DNA of 53,035 nucleotides from Candidatus Bathyarchaeota archaeon. Its GTDB lineage: Archaea > Thermoproteota > Bathyarchaeia > TCS64. Within the stretch, counting starts at the first letter, position 1, and each line of letters opens with the position of its first letter. A model generated the notes under the pieces. The model worked only from the letters and a program-made list of their open reading frames with translations. It was not told the DNA's origin and did no database searches. The position numbers and the translations under genes were made by a program. Positions 8,607 to 17,252 of this stretch are shown one piece after another. Location of the stretch: NCBI GenBank assembly GCA_020346605.1, contig CP070784.1, positions 708,731 through 761,765 on the forward strand. The letters run 5' to 3'.

Positions 8607-8708
8607 CCCATCTTCAGTAAAGGTTAAGAACGTTTCACTCCGTAGGGTAAATGGTCCGCAGGGTGAACCTGGAGTAATGGAGGCCACCTGTACCGGAGTA
8701 TCCGTTTT

Positions 8709-9311
8709 ATGACCGATGTAGAGAGAGTAGAGTACACGCCAGTCCCGGTGCGCGAGACCCTGATAATGATGAAGGACATCTCCGAGCTAATGATCGACCT
8801 CGCCTATTCGGCGGCCCTCTTCAACAACCGAGAGCTCGCCGAAGAGGTTATGGAGCTGGAGAGCAAGATGGACACCCTCGTCTACGTCCTCAATATGAAC
8901 CTCATGCTCGCAGCCCGGGACAAGGAGGACGCAGAGTCCCTGGCGGGGGTGGCAAAGGTCGGCTCCCTCATGAACAGCATCTCCGACGCCGCGGCCGACA
9001 TCGCTGGCATCGTCCTGAAGGACATCGGAGTCCACTCCATCGTCAGGGAGGTGTTCCAGAGGACGGAGGAGCATCTCGCCAGGGTCATGCTGAGTGAGAC
9101 GTCCATACTTGCCGGGAGGACAGTCGACGACCTAGACCTGGCTGCCGAGGTCGGCGTGGACATAATAGCAGTCCGCAGAGGCAAGCACTGGATGATCAAT
9201 CCTGAGAAGGAGATCATACTGCCCGAGGATGTGCTCGTGGCGAGGGGGACGGAGTTAGGGCTGGAGAAGCTGGTGAAGGCTGCAAGGGGGGAGTTAGAGT
9301 ACCTTGGCTGA
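8709..9311 (+). CDS. PhoU-like plus TrkA-C domain protein (first of tandem pair)
   Basis: The 200-residue cytoplasmic protein has an all-helical PhoU-like domain (residues 10-120; MMKDISELMIDLAYSAALFN, then SLMNSISDAAADIAGIVLKD). A TrkA-C (RCK_C) domain follows (about 125-195; LAGRTVDDLDLAAEVGVDII, then AVRRGKHWMINP). TrkA-C domains bind small ligands such as cyclic dinucleotides or nucleotides and gate K+ or other cation transporters. Paralogues of this architecture often accompany a channel or MgtE-type transporter; none is adjacent here. ATG 8709 is preferred. Translationally coupled to the next gene. Confidence 0.85.
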   Translation: MTDVERVEYTPVPVRETLIMMKDISELMIDLAYSAALFNNRELAEEVMELESKMDTLVYVLNMNLMLAARDKEDAESLAGVAKVGSLMNSISDAAADIAGIVLKDIGVHSIVREVFQRTEEHLARVMLSETSILAGRTVDDLDLAAEVGVDIIAVRRGKHWMINPEKEIILPEDVLVARGTELGLEKLVKAARGELEYLG

Positions 9312-9894
9312 GGAGATGCAGCTCTACGAGAAGATCTGTAACGACCTCGTGGTGCTCAAGGACACGTCTGAGATGATGATGGACCTCGCCTACTCGGCCC
9401 TTCTACTCAACAGCAGGCAGCTGGCGGAGGAGGTGCTGATGCTCGAGGACAGGGTGGACAGGCTCCACACAGAGTTCGAGCTCCTCGTCCTCTCCACCAA
9501 GGAGCGATCCGATATCGCGAGGGGGCTCCTCGGCCTCATAAGGATGGGGGTGGTGACCGAGAGGATCGCCGACGCGGCGGCCGAGATCGCCGAGGTGGTG
9601 ATCCGCAGCGGCGAGCCCCATCCCGTCCTGAGGATGGTCATACAGGACGCCGAGGAGACCGTGGAGAAGGTAGTCGTTAAAGAGGGCTCTTCACTCGTAG
9701 GCAAGACACTGAAGGAGGCCAGAATACCGGAGGAGACAGGCATGTGGGTCCTGGTCATAAGGCGCGGGGACAGGTGGATACGGCCTAGGCCGACGAGCAC
9801 CATACAGGCGGGTGACGTCTTCGTGGTCTCGGGCTACGCCGAGGGCGAAGAGGACCTGATTAATCTAGCTAGCGGAAAAACCACTAAACTCTGA
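9304..9894 (+). CDS. PhoU-like plus TrkA-C domain protein (second of tandem pair)
   Basis: 196 residues, clearly paralogous to the gene before it: KDTSEMMMDLAYSALLLNSR against KDISELMIDLAYSAALFNNR, both followed by a helical segment with RIADAAAEIAEVV and then a TrkA-C domain (SLVGKTLKEARIPEETGMWV). TTG 9304 overlaps the upstream gene by 8 nt; ATG 9316 is an alternative with GAGG just before it. The two products probably form a heteromer that regulates a transporter encoded elsewhere. The pair most likely arose by tandem duplication. Confidence 0.85.
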   Translation: MAEEMQLYEKICNDLVVLKDTSEMMMDLAYSALLLNSRQLAEEVLMLEDRVDRLHTEFELLVLSTKERSDIARGLLGLIRMGVVTERIADAAAEIAEVVIRSGEPHPVLRMVIQDAEETVEKVVVKEGSSLVGKTLKEARIPEETGMWVLVIRRGDRWIRPRPTSTIQAGDVFVVSGYAEGEEDLINLASGKTTKL

Positions 9895-9916
9895 GAAACG
9901 ATAATCGAGAATTGAC

Positions 9917-10330
9917 CTATTGTTCTTGTGGAGTTTTCTCGGGCTCAGGTTCGGGCTGGGGCTCCTCCTTCGCCTTCTTCCCTCCCTTCGGCTTCTCAAC
10001 GATCTTGAAGTTGAGGAAGGTTGTGTCGGCTGAGACAGTGTTCCCGCGGACAATGACCCTCTTCCTCTCGCCCTTCTTCTTGGGTTTGTAGCCCACTCCT
10101 CCGCTGAGGATGATGTCGACTTTGGCGCTACCGTGGACGTCGGGGCGCATGGGGATGCCGTCCTTGTCGGTTCCACCCGTCAGCTGGATCCTGTGGCCGG
10201 CGAGGCCCGCTATCGTGCCGTCTATGACCTCGCCTATCCTCCTGCCTGTGAGTGGAGCCATCCTGGCGTCCTCCAACTCGACCCTCTGGCTCCTCCCCGT
10301 CTCGGGGTCCGAAACTATCAGTACCGGCAT
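9917..10330 (-). CDS. rps6e: 30S ribosomal protein S6e
   Basis: Small-subunit ribosomal protein. The conserved core is present: VSDPETGRSQRVELED, then GRRIGEVIDGTI, LTGGTDKDGIPMRPDVHGS and GERKRVIVRGNTVS. The last 30 residues are a low-complexity Lys/Glu/Pro tail (KEEPQPEPEPEKTPQEQ), an extension beyond the usual archaeal length of about 125. ATG 10330 (MPVLIVSD) is preferred, with GGTG in the spacer after the aIF5B stop; GTG 10339 is also in frame. The gene follows infB directly and shares its transcript. Confidence 0.95.
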   Translation of the reverse strand: MPVLIVSDPETGRSQRVELEDARMAPLTGRRIGEVIDGTIAGLAGHRIQLTGGTDKDGIPMRPDVHGSAKVDIILSGGVGYKPKKKGERKRVIVRGNTVSADTTFLNFKIVEKPKGGKKAKEEPQPEPEPEKTPQEQ

Positions 10331-10339
10331 CTCATACAC

Positions 10340-12142
10340 CTAGAAGGCCCAGAGAAGGTCCTTCTTTCTCTTGATCTCAGTGAGCTCCCGCAGCGCCTCA
10401 TGGGCGCCAGCAGTCAGCCGCTCTGGGTACTTCTCCCTGAGCAGCTTGGCTTGTTTTTCGGGAACGTCTACAATGAGGACGTCCCTCTCTTTTATATGTC
10501 TACCTACGATAGGCGTCGGCATCGAGACTGCGACCTCCTTGCCCTCCTCTGCACTCTGGATCGCCTCGCCGGAGTCCTGGATCTGGGTTATTCGTCCCAC
10601 GCGAGTACCCTCCAGGTTGATCATATAGACGTTTGGTGAGATGTTGCCGTTGAGCACCCTGACGCCGAAGATCGCCGGCTTTGCCCTCCTGAAGACGAAG
10701 CCCTCCATGACCTCGATCTTCCCAGGCTTCACGAGGAGGTCGAACTCCTTCCTTGCCTTCGCCTCCCTCTCCTCCTCTATCCACCGCGTGTACTCGTCCA
10801 TCAGGTTGTAGATGATGTCCCCCGTGAAGACGGGGATCCTCTGGTCGTGGGCCTCCCTCTCGGCATCGGGGAGCAGCCTCACGTTGAAAGCCAGAATGGC
10901 GCCGTAGAGGGGCTCCTCGTACTTTACGGAGACCGCTTCGATCACCTCCCTCCGAGAGATGTCCCCGATGTCGGCGAGGCGGACGGGGACGTCCCTGGCT
11001 CGCAGGATCTCTAGGAGGGCCTCCAGGGAGCCCAGTGTGTCCGTCTTGAGGATCACTCCTACGTTGTCCGTGGAGATCCTGAGCCTCTCCAGCTCCGAGG
11101 AGACCTCCTCCACCGCCCTCTCGAGTGTCATGGAACCCCCCACGGCTATGAGAGGGGCCCCGGCGACGGCGTCCTCCAAGTCGGGGGCGGCGATCTTCAC
11201 GCCCGAGGCCGCGGGGGCCTCATTGATGGCGTTGAACTTCTTCCTCGGGTCCCTGATTTCGTCCAGGGGCTGCGGGAGCAGTATGGAGCGGATGCCCGTG
11301 GTCAGTGGACCCGACTTCCCGCCTATGACGATGGTGTCCTCGCTCCTCAGCACGCCGTCGTAGATGATGGCGTTGATGGTGGTCCCGAGGCCGATCTCCT
11401 CCCTTACCTCGAGGACGGTGCCCAGGGCATGATCAGAGGTGACCTGGAGCTTGTCCGCCATGAACTGCTGTGTCAGGCCTATCAGGACCGCCAAGAGCTC
11501 TCCCACGCCCTCCCCAGTCTTGGCGCTGACCGGAACGATGGCGATGTCGTGGGTGAAGTCGCGGACCCTGTCGAAGCGCTCCGACCTGAACCCCTGTCTG
11601 GACAGCGTTCCCATCATGGTGTAGAGCCGATTGTCGACGTCCTCCTTGACCAGGGGAGCCTGCTTGGCGTAGGAGGCCAAGAACGGCGTGTCCTCGTTTA
11701 CCCGCCAGCCGTCTATCCTATCGATCTTGTTGGCTGCGACGATGAAAGGCGTCTTCCGCGACTTCAGGATCTCAATGGACTCGTAGGTCTGGTTCTCGAA
11801 GCCGTGCATCACGTCGATGACGAGTATAGCGATGTCGGCAACGGAGCCGCCGCGCCTCCTGAGGTTGGCGAACGCCTCGTGGCCCGGGGTGTCTACGACG
11901 AGGAGACCTGGTATCTTGACCGTAGAGCTGAAGTCGGTGAGCAGCTGCTTGGTGATCGCGATCAGGGTATCCAGCGGAAAGTAGCTGGCCCCTATCTGCT
12001 GGGTGAGCCCTCCAGCCTCCCTCAACTGGACGGCGGAGCCCCTGATCTTGTCGAGGAGGGATGTCTTCCCCGTGTCGACGTGTCCCAGCATGCAGACTAT
12101 AGGCTGCCTCATCGGCAAGACGACCACCCGAGATTTAGACAC
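10340..12142 (-). CDS. infB: translation initiation factor aIF5B (IF-2-like GTPase)
   Basis: Ribosome-dependent GTPase for subunit joining. The 600-residue protein has G1 GHVDTGKTSLLDKIRG, G2 region GGLTQQIGASYFP, G3 VDTPGHEAF, G4 ANKIDRI, followed by domain II (LGTVLEVREEIGLGTTINAI), domain III and the C-terminal domain IV. It lacks the long charged N-terminal extension of eukaryotic eIF5B, as usual in archaea. GTG 12142 is the longest start; ATG 12112 (MRQPIVCMLGHVD) is closer to the family N-terminus and fits the AT-rich TATA-like stretch at 12150-12165 better. It forms a two-gene unit with rps6e. Confidence 0.96.
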   Translation of the reverse strand: MSKSRVVVLPMRQPIVCMLGHVDTGKTSLLDKIRGSAVQLREAGGLTQQIGASYFPLDTLIAITKQLLTDFSSTVKIPGLLVVDTPGHEAFANLRRRGGSVADIAILVIDVMHGFENQTYESIEILKSRKTPFIVAANKIDRIDGWRVNEDTPFLASYAKQAPLVKEDVDNRLYTMMGTLSRQGFRSERFDRVRDFTHDIAIVPVSAKTGEGVGELLAVLIGLTQQFMADKLQVTSDHALGTVLEVREEIGLGTTINAIIYDGVLRSEDTIVIGGKSGPLTTGIRSILLPQPLDEIRDPRKKFNAINEAPAASGVKIAAPDLEDAVAGAPLIAVGGSMTLERAVEEVSSELERLRISTDNVGVILKTDTLGSLEALLEILRARDVPVRLADIGDISRREVIEAVSVKYEEPLYGAILAFNVRLLPDAEREAHDQRIPVFTGDIIYNLMDEYTRWIEEEREAKARKEFDLLVKPGKIEVMEGFVFRRAKPAIFGVRVLNGNISPNVYMINLEGTRVGRITQIQDSGEAIQSAEEGKEVAVSMPTPIVGRHIKERDVLIVDVPEKQAKLLREKYPERLTAGAHEALRELTEIKRKKDLLWAF

Positions 12143-12223
12143 CGCCCAAATTAATTAAGAATATGCAATTGAGACCCGGAACCTGCGTCGAGCGCGTGCC
12201 TGCCCTGAGGGAAAATTCATCCT

Positions 12224-12727
12224 TCAAGGAGGCGTCCATGAGATGTACTTGGACGTCGAGTACCTCTGCTTGTGCCTGACGCCCATGCCTATCTGCACGA
12301 TCTCGGGGAGCAGCTGTTTCGCGAACCTCTCGGTGGGGCGACCAGCGACGACGCCGTCGCAGTCAGGGTCTAGGTAGATGTGGAACCTCCTGCCTTTGAA
12401 GAAGTAGTCGCTTCCGTCCCCCTTCCTGTACACCGGCTTGGAGTGCAGCCGGAAGGGGAAGAGCTTGCAGGCCATGGGCTTCATCGCCTGCAGACTGCAG
12501 ATCCACCGGTCCTGCGTCGGCCTCTGGAAGATGCATCTGTTCCCGTATCCGTGCTTCAGGTAGACCTTACCGAGACCGAAGTCCACCACGTTGGTGCCGA
12601 AGACCTTGGCGACGCGGGCGTACTCGTCCGGCTTGAGGGGGACCCTGTACCCTAGGCAGCACTTGCCGCAGGCATTGCATGCCCAGGAGCTGACCTCGCT
12701 CCACGGGATGAGGTTGCTGTCCCCCAT
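12224..12727 (-). CDS. YkgJ-family cysteine cluster protein
   Basis: 167 residues with the YkgJ Fe/Zn-binding arrangement: CNACGKCCLGYRVPL (residues 16-24), then a distal C in NRCIFQ, CSLQAMKPMACKLFPF and DPDCDGV. Members bind a metal through these eight or so cysteines; their function is unknown, though some are linked to flagellin methylation in bacteria. ATG 12727 is chosen: the longer in-frame ORF would run into the coding region of the divergent gene. The two genes share an AT-rich promoter zone at 12755-12770. Confidence 0.85.
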   Translation of the reverse strand: MGDSNLIPWSEVSSWACNACGKCCLGYRVPLKPDEYARVAKVFGTNVVDFGLGKVYLKHGYGNRCIFQRPTQDRWICSLQAMKPMACKLFPFRLHSKPVYRKGDGSDYFFKGRRFHIYLDPDCDGVVAGRPTERFAKQLLPEIVQIGMGVRHKQRYSTSKYISWTPP

Positions 12728-12812
12728 GGCTTCCGCGTTCCTTTCAGTGCGGGGAGCTAAATATCTATCGTCGCAGGTAAAAATTAATCTACATTTAACC
12801 TTTCGTTTTATC

Positions 12813-13970
12813 ATGCAACAGGTAATAGCTCCTGTGAAACAGAGGGGCACCGGTCGTATCCAGTTCATCGACTTCGCAAGGGGGGTGGTAATGGCTCTCA
12901 TGGCGTGGGACCATATCTCGGGCTTCTGGCAGAAGGGCATCCACCACCACGGCGGCGAGGGCGTGATGGGGCGGGCGCCCGAGTTCCTGAACACGACTTG
13001 GTTCCTGGCAAGGTTCGTCAGCCACTGGTGCGCTCCCACGTTCATCTTCCTCGCCGGTACCGTCCTCGCTCTCTCGACGATCAAGAGGCTCGGGCGAGGC
13101 GAGTCCCAGAGGGACATCACTTTTAGGATGATCAAGCGCGGTGGCGTCCTGCTCCTCCTGGAGATGTTTGTTGTCACCGCCGCGTTCGGGGGGTCCCCCC
13201 TCTACTTCGGAGTAATCGCGTGCATTGGGATCTGCTTCATGATCTTCAGCGTCTACAGGAGGCTGCCGCCGGCGGCGATCCTCCTCGTCTCCCTCATTAT
13301 CGTCATCAGCCACCCCTTCATCGACCTAAGCTTCATCCCTACTGACAACCCCATTGCCTGGTACCTCAGAGTGATACTGCACGAGCCCAACCACGATTGG
13401 TACCCCTTCACCGGGCTCTACCCCATCTTCCCCTGGATAGGGGTGATGGGCCTGGGCTGGTTCTTCGGAACGTTCCTCTCCGAGTTGGACGTGACCAGAA
13501 TGAAGAAGCTGAAGTCCCCCCTGATAGTGACCGGCGTACTTTCCATTGCGGCGTTCTTCCTAGTCAGATGGTTGAACGGTTTCGGCAACCTCCTGCCTCG
13601 GCAGGGGGGCACTCTCATGGACTGGCTATACGTCTCCAAATATCCTCCGAGCCTGGCCTTCATTCTCTGGACCCTGGGCGGCATGTGCCTTTTCATGGCC
13701 GTCGGGCTGCATCTCGAAGAATGGCCGGGATACGATAAGGGCTGGACGGGCGTCATCCTCACCTTCGGGAGGAATCCGCTGTTCTTCTACCTCACCCACC
13801 TGTGGCTCTATCGAGTCAGGCCTGGGTGGACCCCGAGGACGGTGTTCTACCTGGACCTGCAGACGACGATCCTCTTCTGGCTCGTGGGCCTGTACATCCT
13901 CTGGAGGCTATGCCTGAGATACGAGAAGTTCAAGCGGAGCCACCCCGACTCCCTCCTCCAGTACATCTGA
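12813..13970 (+). CDS. membrane acyltransferase-like protein (DUF1624/HGSNAT-like)
   Basis: 385-residue integral membrane protein with about ten hydrophobic segments. The N-terminal signature RIQFIDFARGVVMALMAWDH, ending in HISGFW, is that of the heparan-alpha-glucosaminide N-acetyltransferase-like DUF1624 family, which moves acetyl groups across a membrane. Other conserved spots are CAPTFIFLAGTVLALS in the second helix and FGRNPLFFYLTHLWLYR near the C-terminus. ATG 12813 is preferred; earlier in-frame starts lie inside the YkgJ gene on the other strand. Substrate unknown; a role in modifying cell-surface glycans is inference. Confidence 0.82.
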   Translation: MQQVIAPVKQRGTGRIQFIDFARGVVMALMAWDHISGFWQKGIHHHGGEGVMGRAPEFLNTTWFLARFVSHWCAPTFIFLAGTVLALSTIKRLGRGESQRDITFRMIKRGGVLLLLEMFVVTAAFGGSPLYFGVIACIGICFMIFSVYRRLPPAAILLVSLIIVISHPFIDLSFIPTDNPIAWYLRVILHEPNHDWYPFTGLYPIFPWIGVMGLGWFFGTFLSELDVTRMKKLKSPLIVTGVLSIAAFFLVRWLNGFGNLLPRQGGTLMDWLYVSKYPPSLAFILWTLGGMCLFMAVGLHLEEWPGYDKGWTGVILTFGRNPLFFYLTHLWLYRVRPGWTPRTVFYLDLQTTILFWLVGLYILWRLCLRYEKFKRSHPDSLLQYI

Positions 13971-13976
13971 GCTTGG

Positions 13977-14135
13977 CTACTTCCTCTTCTTCTCCTCTTC
14001 CTCGAGGGCGAAGAGAAGTGAGTAGATGTCGTTGTGCTGCTTCATCAGGTTGAGGGTGAACTTGCCGAACCAGGCGAAGATGACCAGGGAGACAAGGAAG
14101 ATCCCCAAGGTGATTAACGTGATTTTGTCTATCAT
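13977..14135 (-). CDS. small single-pass membrane protein
   Basis: 52 residues: one hydrophobic helix (LITLGIFLVSLVIFAWFG), then a charged tail ending EEEEKKRK. ATG 14135 follows a good ribosome site (GAGGGTGCG). Function unknown. It lies convergent to the DUF1624-like gene and downstream of rimI on its own strand, with an AT-poor spacer that shows no strong promoter. Confidence 0.6.
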   Translation of the reverse strand: MIDKITLITLGIFLVSLVIFAWFGKFTLNLMKQHNDIYSLLFALEEEEKKRK

Positions 14136-14213
14136 CGCACCCTCACCAGATAGAATCGTTCCGTGCCCTATATAGTTGTCCATAACCCGATTGGAGGCGA
14201 CCAGTCCGCCGTG

Positions 14214-14714
14214 TCAGGTGTCTTCTTCGAGGGATTTTGCCATAACCCAGGCGTCCTCGCCGTCCAGATAGTAGCTGAAGTTGCGCTTCACCTTGCTGAA
14301 GCCCAGTTTCTCATACAGGCGGACAGCCGCGTCGTTGCTGACCCTTACCTCCAGGAAGCACTCCGTTGCGCTGTACTCCTGTCTGCCGTTCCTCATCGCC
14401 TCTAACATGAGGCTCGTAGCGATGCCCCGCCTGCGGTATGGCTCCCGCACTGCGATGGAGACGACGTGGCAGTGCCGAGCGGGGCGGATGCTCTTGAGCT
14501 TGGAGAGCCCCCTCTCGATGCGGCACATGATGTACCCTTGGACGTCCCCGTCCGCCTGCGCCACGACGAAAGTCTTGGGAAATCTCCTGTAGAGGTCACG
14601 GTAGAAGAAAGTGCTGTAGTTCTCGGGGAGGCACTCGGTGTTGATCAACATGACCCTGTTTAGATCGTCAGACCTGAATCCACGGACCCTGAAGCCTTCG
14701 CCGTCCAACTGCAA
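14214..14714 (-). CDS. rimI: N-alpha-acetyltransferase, RimI/Ard1 (GNAT) family
   Basis: 166-residue GNAT enzyme, predicted to acetylate protein N-termini using acetyl-CoA. Landmarks: N-terminal FRSDDLNRVMLINTECLPENY (the NLPEN-like substrate loop of archaeal Ard1/Naa10), acetyl-CoA-binding R-x-x-G-x-A as YRRRGIATSLM, and ECFLEVRVSNDAAVRLYEKL followed by GF. These match the broad-specificity archaeal NatA homologue. A possible promoter lies in the AT-rich divergent spacer before the site-2 protease gene. Confidence 0.9.
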   Translation of the reverse strand: MQLDGEGFRVRGFRSDDLNRVMLINTECLPENYSTFFYRDLYRRFPKTFVVAQADGDVQGYIMCRIERGLSKLKSIRPARHCHVVSIAVREPYRRRGIATSLMLEAMRNGRQEYSATECFLEVRVSNDAAVRLYEKLGFSKVKRNFSYYLDGEDAWVMAKSLEEDT

Positions 14715-14823
14715 CGCCCTAACGTCGCTAAAACAGGGATTTAAGTACTGCGCTCGACTGCACCCCCAGTTAGATTTTTAGCCTCCCAAGTTGTTAACTG
14801 ATGCGCCACTTGGCGACCGGAGG

Positions 14824-15960
14824 ATGCCTACAGGAGTATTGACCGCTTTTTACATCGCGGACCCAGCGGCAGAGGAGTCGATAGAGAGCCTCTTCCACGT
14901 CAATGAGCGGTTCTTCTACAGGGACAAGCCCACATACGTGGTCGATCCCAAGGGGATCGGTGACACCAAGCTGCTGATGAAGAGTGCCTTCAGGCAGCTG
15001 GTGGACGACCTCCGGCCCCTGGGGTTCCTCCCGACGCTGACCATGGAGATCGACAAATACGTCATCTCCCTCAACAAGGCTCGCCCCCCCGGCCCGCCCA
15101 GGGGCAATCGCAACTTGATCCTGTTCGCGATCACATCAGGCACCATTTTCCTGGATGGCTACCTGAGGAGTAACAACCCGGTGCTGTACAACGTCCTCAT
15201 GAAGGACACGCCGATCTACGTCAATGCCCTCTACTTCACTCTGGCGATTCTGGCCATCTTCGGAGTCCACGAGTTGGGGCACAAGGCCGTCGCCATAATC
15301 AGGGGTGTGGAGGCGTCCATGCCCTACTTCATCCCAGCGCCCCCGGGGATGGGCGGAACCTTCGGCGCCGTCATCACGCAGAAGGAGCCACCGACGAACA
15401 GGGACGCCCTCTTCGACCTAGGGCTTAGCGGCCCACTGGTCGGCTTCCTCGTCACGATTCTTGTCGCAGTGGTGGGCTTGAGGCTGTCCTTCGTCGTGCC
15501 GGTTGACGAGGTCACCACCTGGATGGCCGCCTATCCCGAAGTGAGGTTCCAGTCGATACCGTTCCCGCTGCTCCTCGAGTTCCTCGCAACTGTCGTCAGG
15601 CCCACATCGGAGGGGATGGTGCTCCTTCTCCACCCTGTGGCGTTCGCCGCCTGGGTGGGCTGCCTCGTCACCTACATAAACCTAATACCGGCATGGCAGC
15701 TTGACGGCGGCCACATAAGCAGGGCGATGATAGGGCGCTCGTATCACAGGGTGATGTCCGTTGTCGGGATCATACTTATGATGTTCTCGGGCTACTTCAT
15801 CATGGCCGTGATGATAGCCTTCTTCATGATGAGGACGCCGCAGGACGCGGCCGACGGGCCCCTCGACGACATTTCGCCGCTCAGCACGTCCAGGAAGCTG
15901 CTCGTACTCGTCTACGTGGCGATAATGGCGCTCACCCTCGTCTCGCTGTTCCCCGTCTAG
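14824..15960 (+). CDS. site-2 protease family zinc metalloprotease (M50)
   Basis: Intramembrane protease. The 378-residue protein has an N-terminal soluble region of about 100 residues, then about seven membrane helices. Zinc ligands are HELGHK (in LAIFGVHELGHKAVA) and the distal LDGGH (in IPAWQLDGGHIS). The loop GMGGTFGAVITQKEPPTNRD, then ALFDLGLSGPLVGF, is typical of archaeal S2P. ATG 14824 fits a transcript start near 14800 from a TATA-like GATTTTTAG; TTG 14791 is also in frame. Likely substrates are membrane-bound regulators, none identifiable here. Its stop codon is the TAG of a CTAG shared with the opposing gene. Confidence 0.9.
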   Translation: MPTGVLTAFYIADPAAEESIESLFHVNERFFYRDKPTYVVDPKGIGDTKLLMKSAFRQLVDDLRPLGFLPTLTMEIDKYVISLNKARPPGPPRGNRNLILFAITSGTIFLDGYLRSNNPVLYNVLMKDTPIYVNALYFTLAILAIFGVHELGHKAVAIIRGVEASMPYFIPAPPGMGGTFGAVITQKEPPTNRDALFDLGLSGPLVGFLVTILVAVVGLRLSFVVPVDEVTTWMAAYPEVRFQSIPFPLLLEFLATVVRPTSEGMVLLLHPVAFAAWVGCLVTYINLIPAWQLDGGHISRAMIGRSYHRVMSVVGIILMMFSGYFIMAVMIAFFMMRTPQDAADGPLDDISPLSTSRKLLVLVYVAIMALTLVSLFPV

Positions 15961-17195
15961 GAGACGTAGGGAACGTTGTAGCAGCCGTGGGTCACCACCT
16001 GTGTCCTCCTTCCCCGGCGCCTCTGAGCCAAGTTTCTCAGTGCCTCACTCGCCGTCCGCTCGACTGAGAGCCCCAGGGGCTCAGCTAGGTAGCCGGGCAG
16101 CGCTGAAACTAGGATCACCTCGTTCGTCCTCAGCGCCGTCTTGATGAGGTGGACCGCCCTCGCGCCCAGCATGTACCTCCGCCTCAGCTCGTTCAGTGTG
16201 TCGATCTGGGCCAATGTCTCGAGACCGTCCGCTCCAAGGCCCTCCGTGCACTCGGACAGCAGTACGATGGTCGCCCCACGCCTTGCTACTGGGAGGATGC
16301 CCTCCAGAGCCCAGACGGAGTTGTAGAGGTCGAAGTCGTACCTGCTTCCCCCTGCGCTCACGACGATGATGTCGGCGTTCGCCTCGACCCTCACCCTGTG
16401 CGACTCTCCGAGCGAAGTCGTGGCCTCCCGCATAGACGCGTCGAGGTCACCAGAGTACGCCTTCAAGAGCTCTCCCTGGCCGTTCGTCACCAGGTTCACA
16501 GCCAAGTCGGTCTTCGCCAATCGGGCCGCCTCCATCTCGTCGTCATGGATGGGATTTCCTTCGAAGTACCCGGGCACTATTTCTACGTTGAATGCTCGGT
16601 TCCTGCTCCTCTCTATGGAGGCGGTCTGCGACAGTGAGGGCAGAATGGTGCTTTGAGCGCCCTTCACGCCGGAGAAATGGTCTGGCCGGACATCCCCGAC
16701 GGCGATGCGCAGGTCTGAGTCGACATAGGCGCTGTTGACTATGATCTCAGTCCCCCCCGTGGTCGTGCCGATGGACGTCACGTTACCACCCACAGGAGCG
16801 TGCTCCACAACCCTCAGGCTCTGGAAGCCCTCCACTGCCCTGATCGATTTCATCAGATCAGGGTCGCTCCTCCCCCTGAGCCCGTTGCCCACCACGATGT
16901 TGATATCATCGAGGGGTACCTCGACCTGCCGTAGGGTCTGGACGATCCCGTAGACCGCCGATACCACCAAGTGGGGGATCATGGCCCCATCAACAGCGAC
17001 GGCGATCTTCACCCCGCGCCTCACGAGTTCGTCCAGCGTCCGGGAATCTATCGGCTCTTTAAGAGAGCGCTGCACTTCCTCGACGACGTTGGCGACGGGC
17101 TCTCCCCTCACTGGCTCAGCTGTTCCCAGAAGATCGCGGAGGGGGATGCTGATGTGGGTATCGGTCTTACCGTAGGGGAGCCAAACCTCGACCAT
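15957..17195 (-). CDS. LarA-family (DUF2088) protein with divergent active site
   Basis: 412 residues with the overall LarA fold (nickel-pincer lactate racemase superfamily): N-terminal VEVWLPYGKTDTHISIPLRD, middle NIVVGNGLRGRSDPDLM, then DLRIAVGDVRPDHFSG and a conserved C-terminal half. By eye alignment to lactate racemase, the catalytic His of ATGxHR is Arg here, the cofactor-linking Lys of SGGRKxxLPG is Ser (GAQSTILPS), and the later NH pair is NR; His in RPDHF remains. It is therefore probably a family member with another substrate or none, not a proven racemase. No larB, larC or larE is nearby. Near-leaderless start at ATG 17195 from TATA GAAATAAACGG. Confidence 0.75.
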   Translation of the reverse strand: MVEVWLPYGKTDTHISIPLRDLLGTAEPVRGEPVANVVEEVQRSLKEPIDSRTLDELVRRGVKIAVAVDGAMIPHLVVSAVYGIVQTLRQVEVPLDDINIVVGNGLRGRSDPDLMKSIRAVEGFQSLRVVEHAPVGGNVTSIGTTTGGTEIIVNSAYVDSDLRIAVGDVRPDHFSGVKGAQSTILPSLSQTASIERSRNRAFNVEIVPGYFEGNPIHDDEMEAARLAKTDLAVNLVTNGQGELLKAYSGDLDASMREATTSLGESHRVRVEANADIIVVSAGGSRYDFDLYNSVWALEGILPVARRGATIVLLSECTEGLGADGLETLAQIDTLNELRRRYMLGARAVHLIKTALRTNEVILVSALPGYLAEPLGLSVERTASEALRNLAQRRRGRRTQVVTHGCYNVPYVS

Positions 17196-17252
17196 AATAA
17201 TCAGATACGTTTGATTGGAACCCGTTTATTTCACTTATCATCGGAATCGGGG

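Noticed and set aside
15957..17195. Simple annotation as lactate racemase to complete a lactate pathway with the etf operon
   Set aside because: Catalytic positions differ and accessory lar genes are not seen, so the racemase label is not supported.
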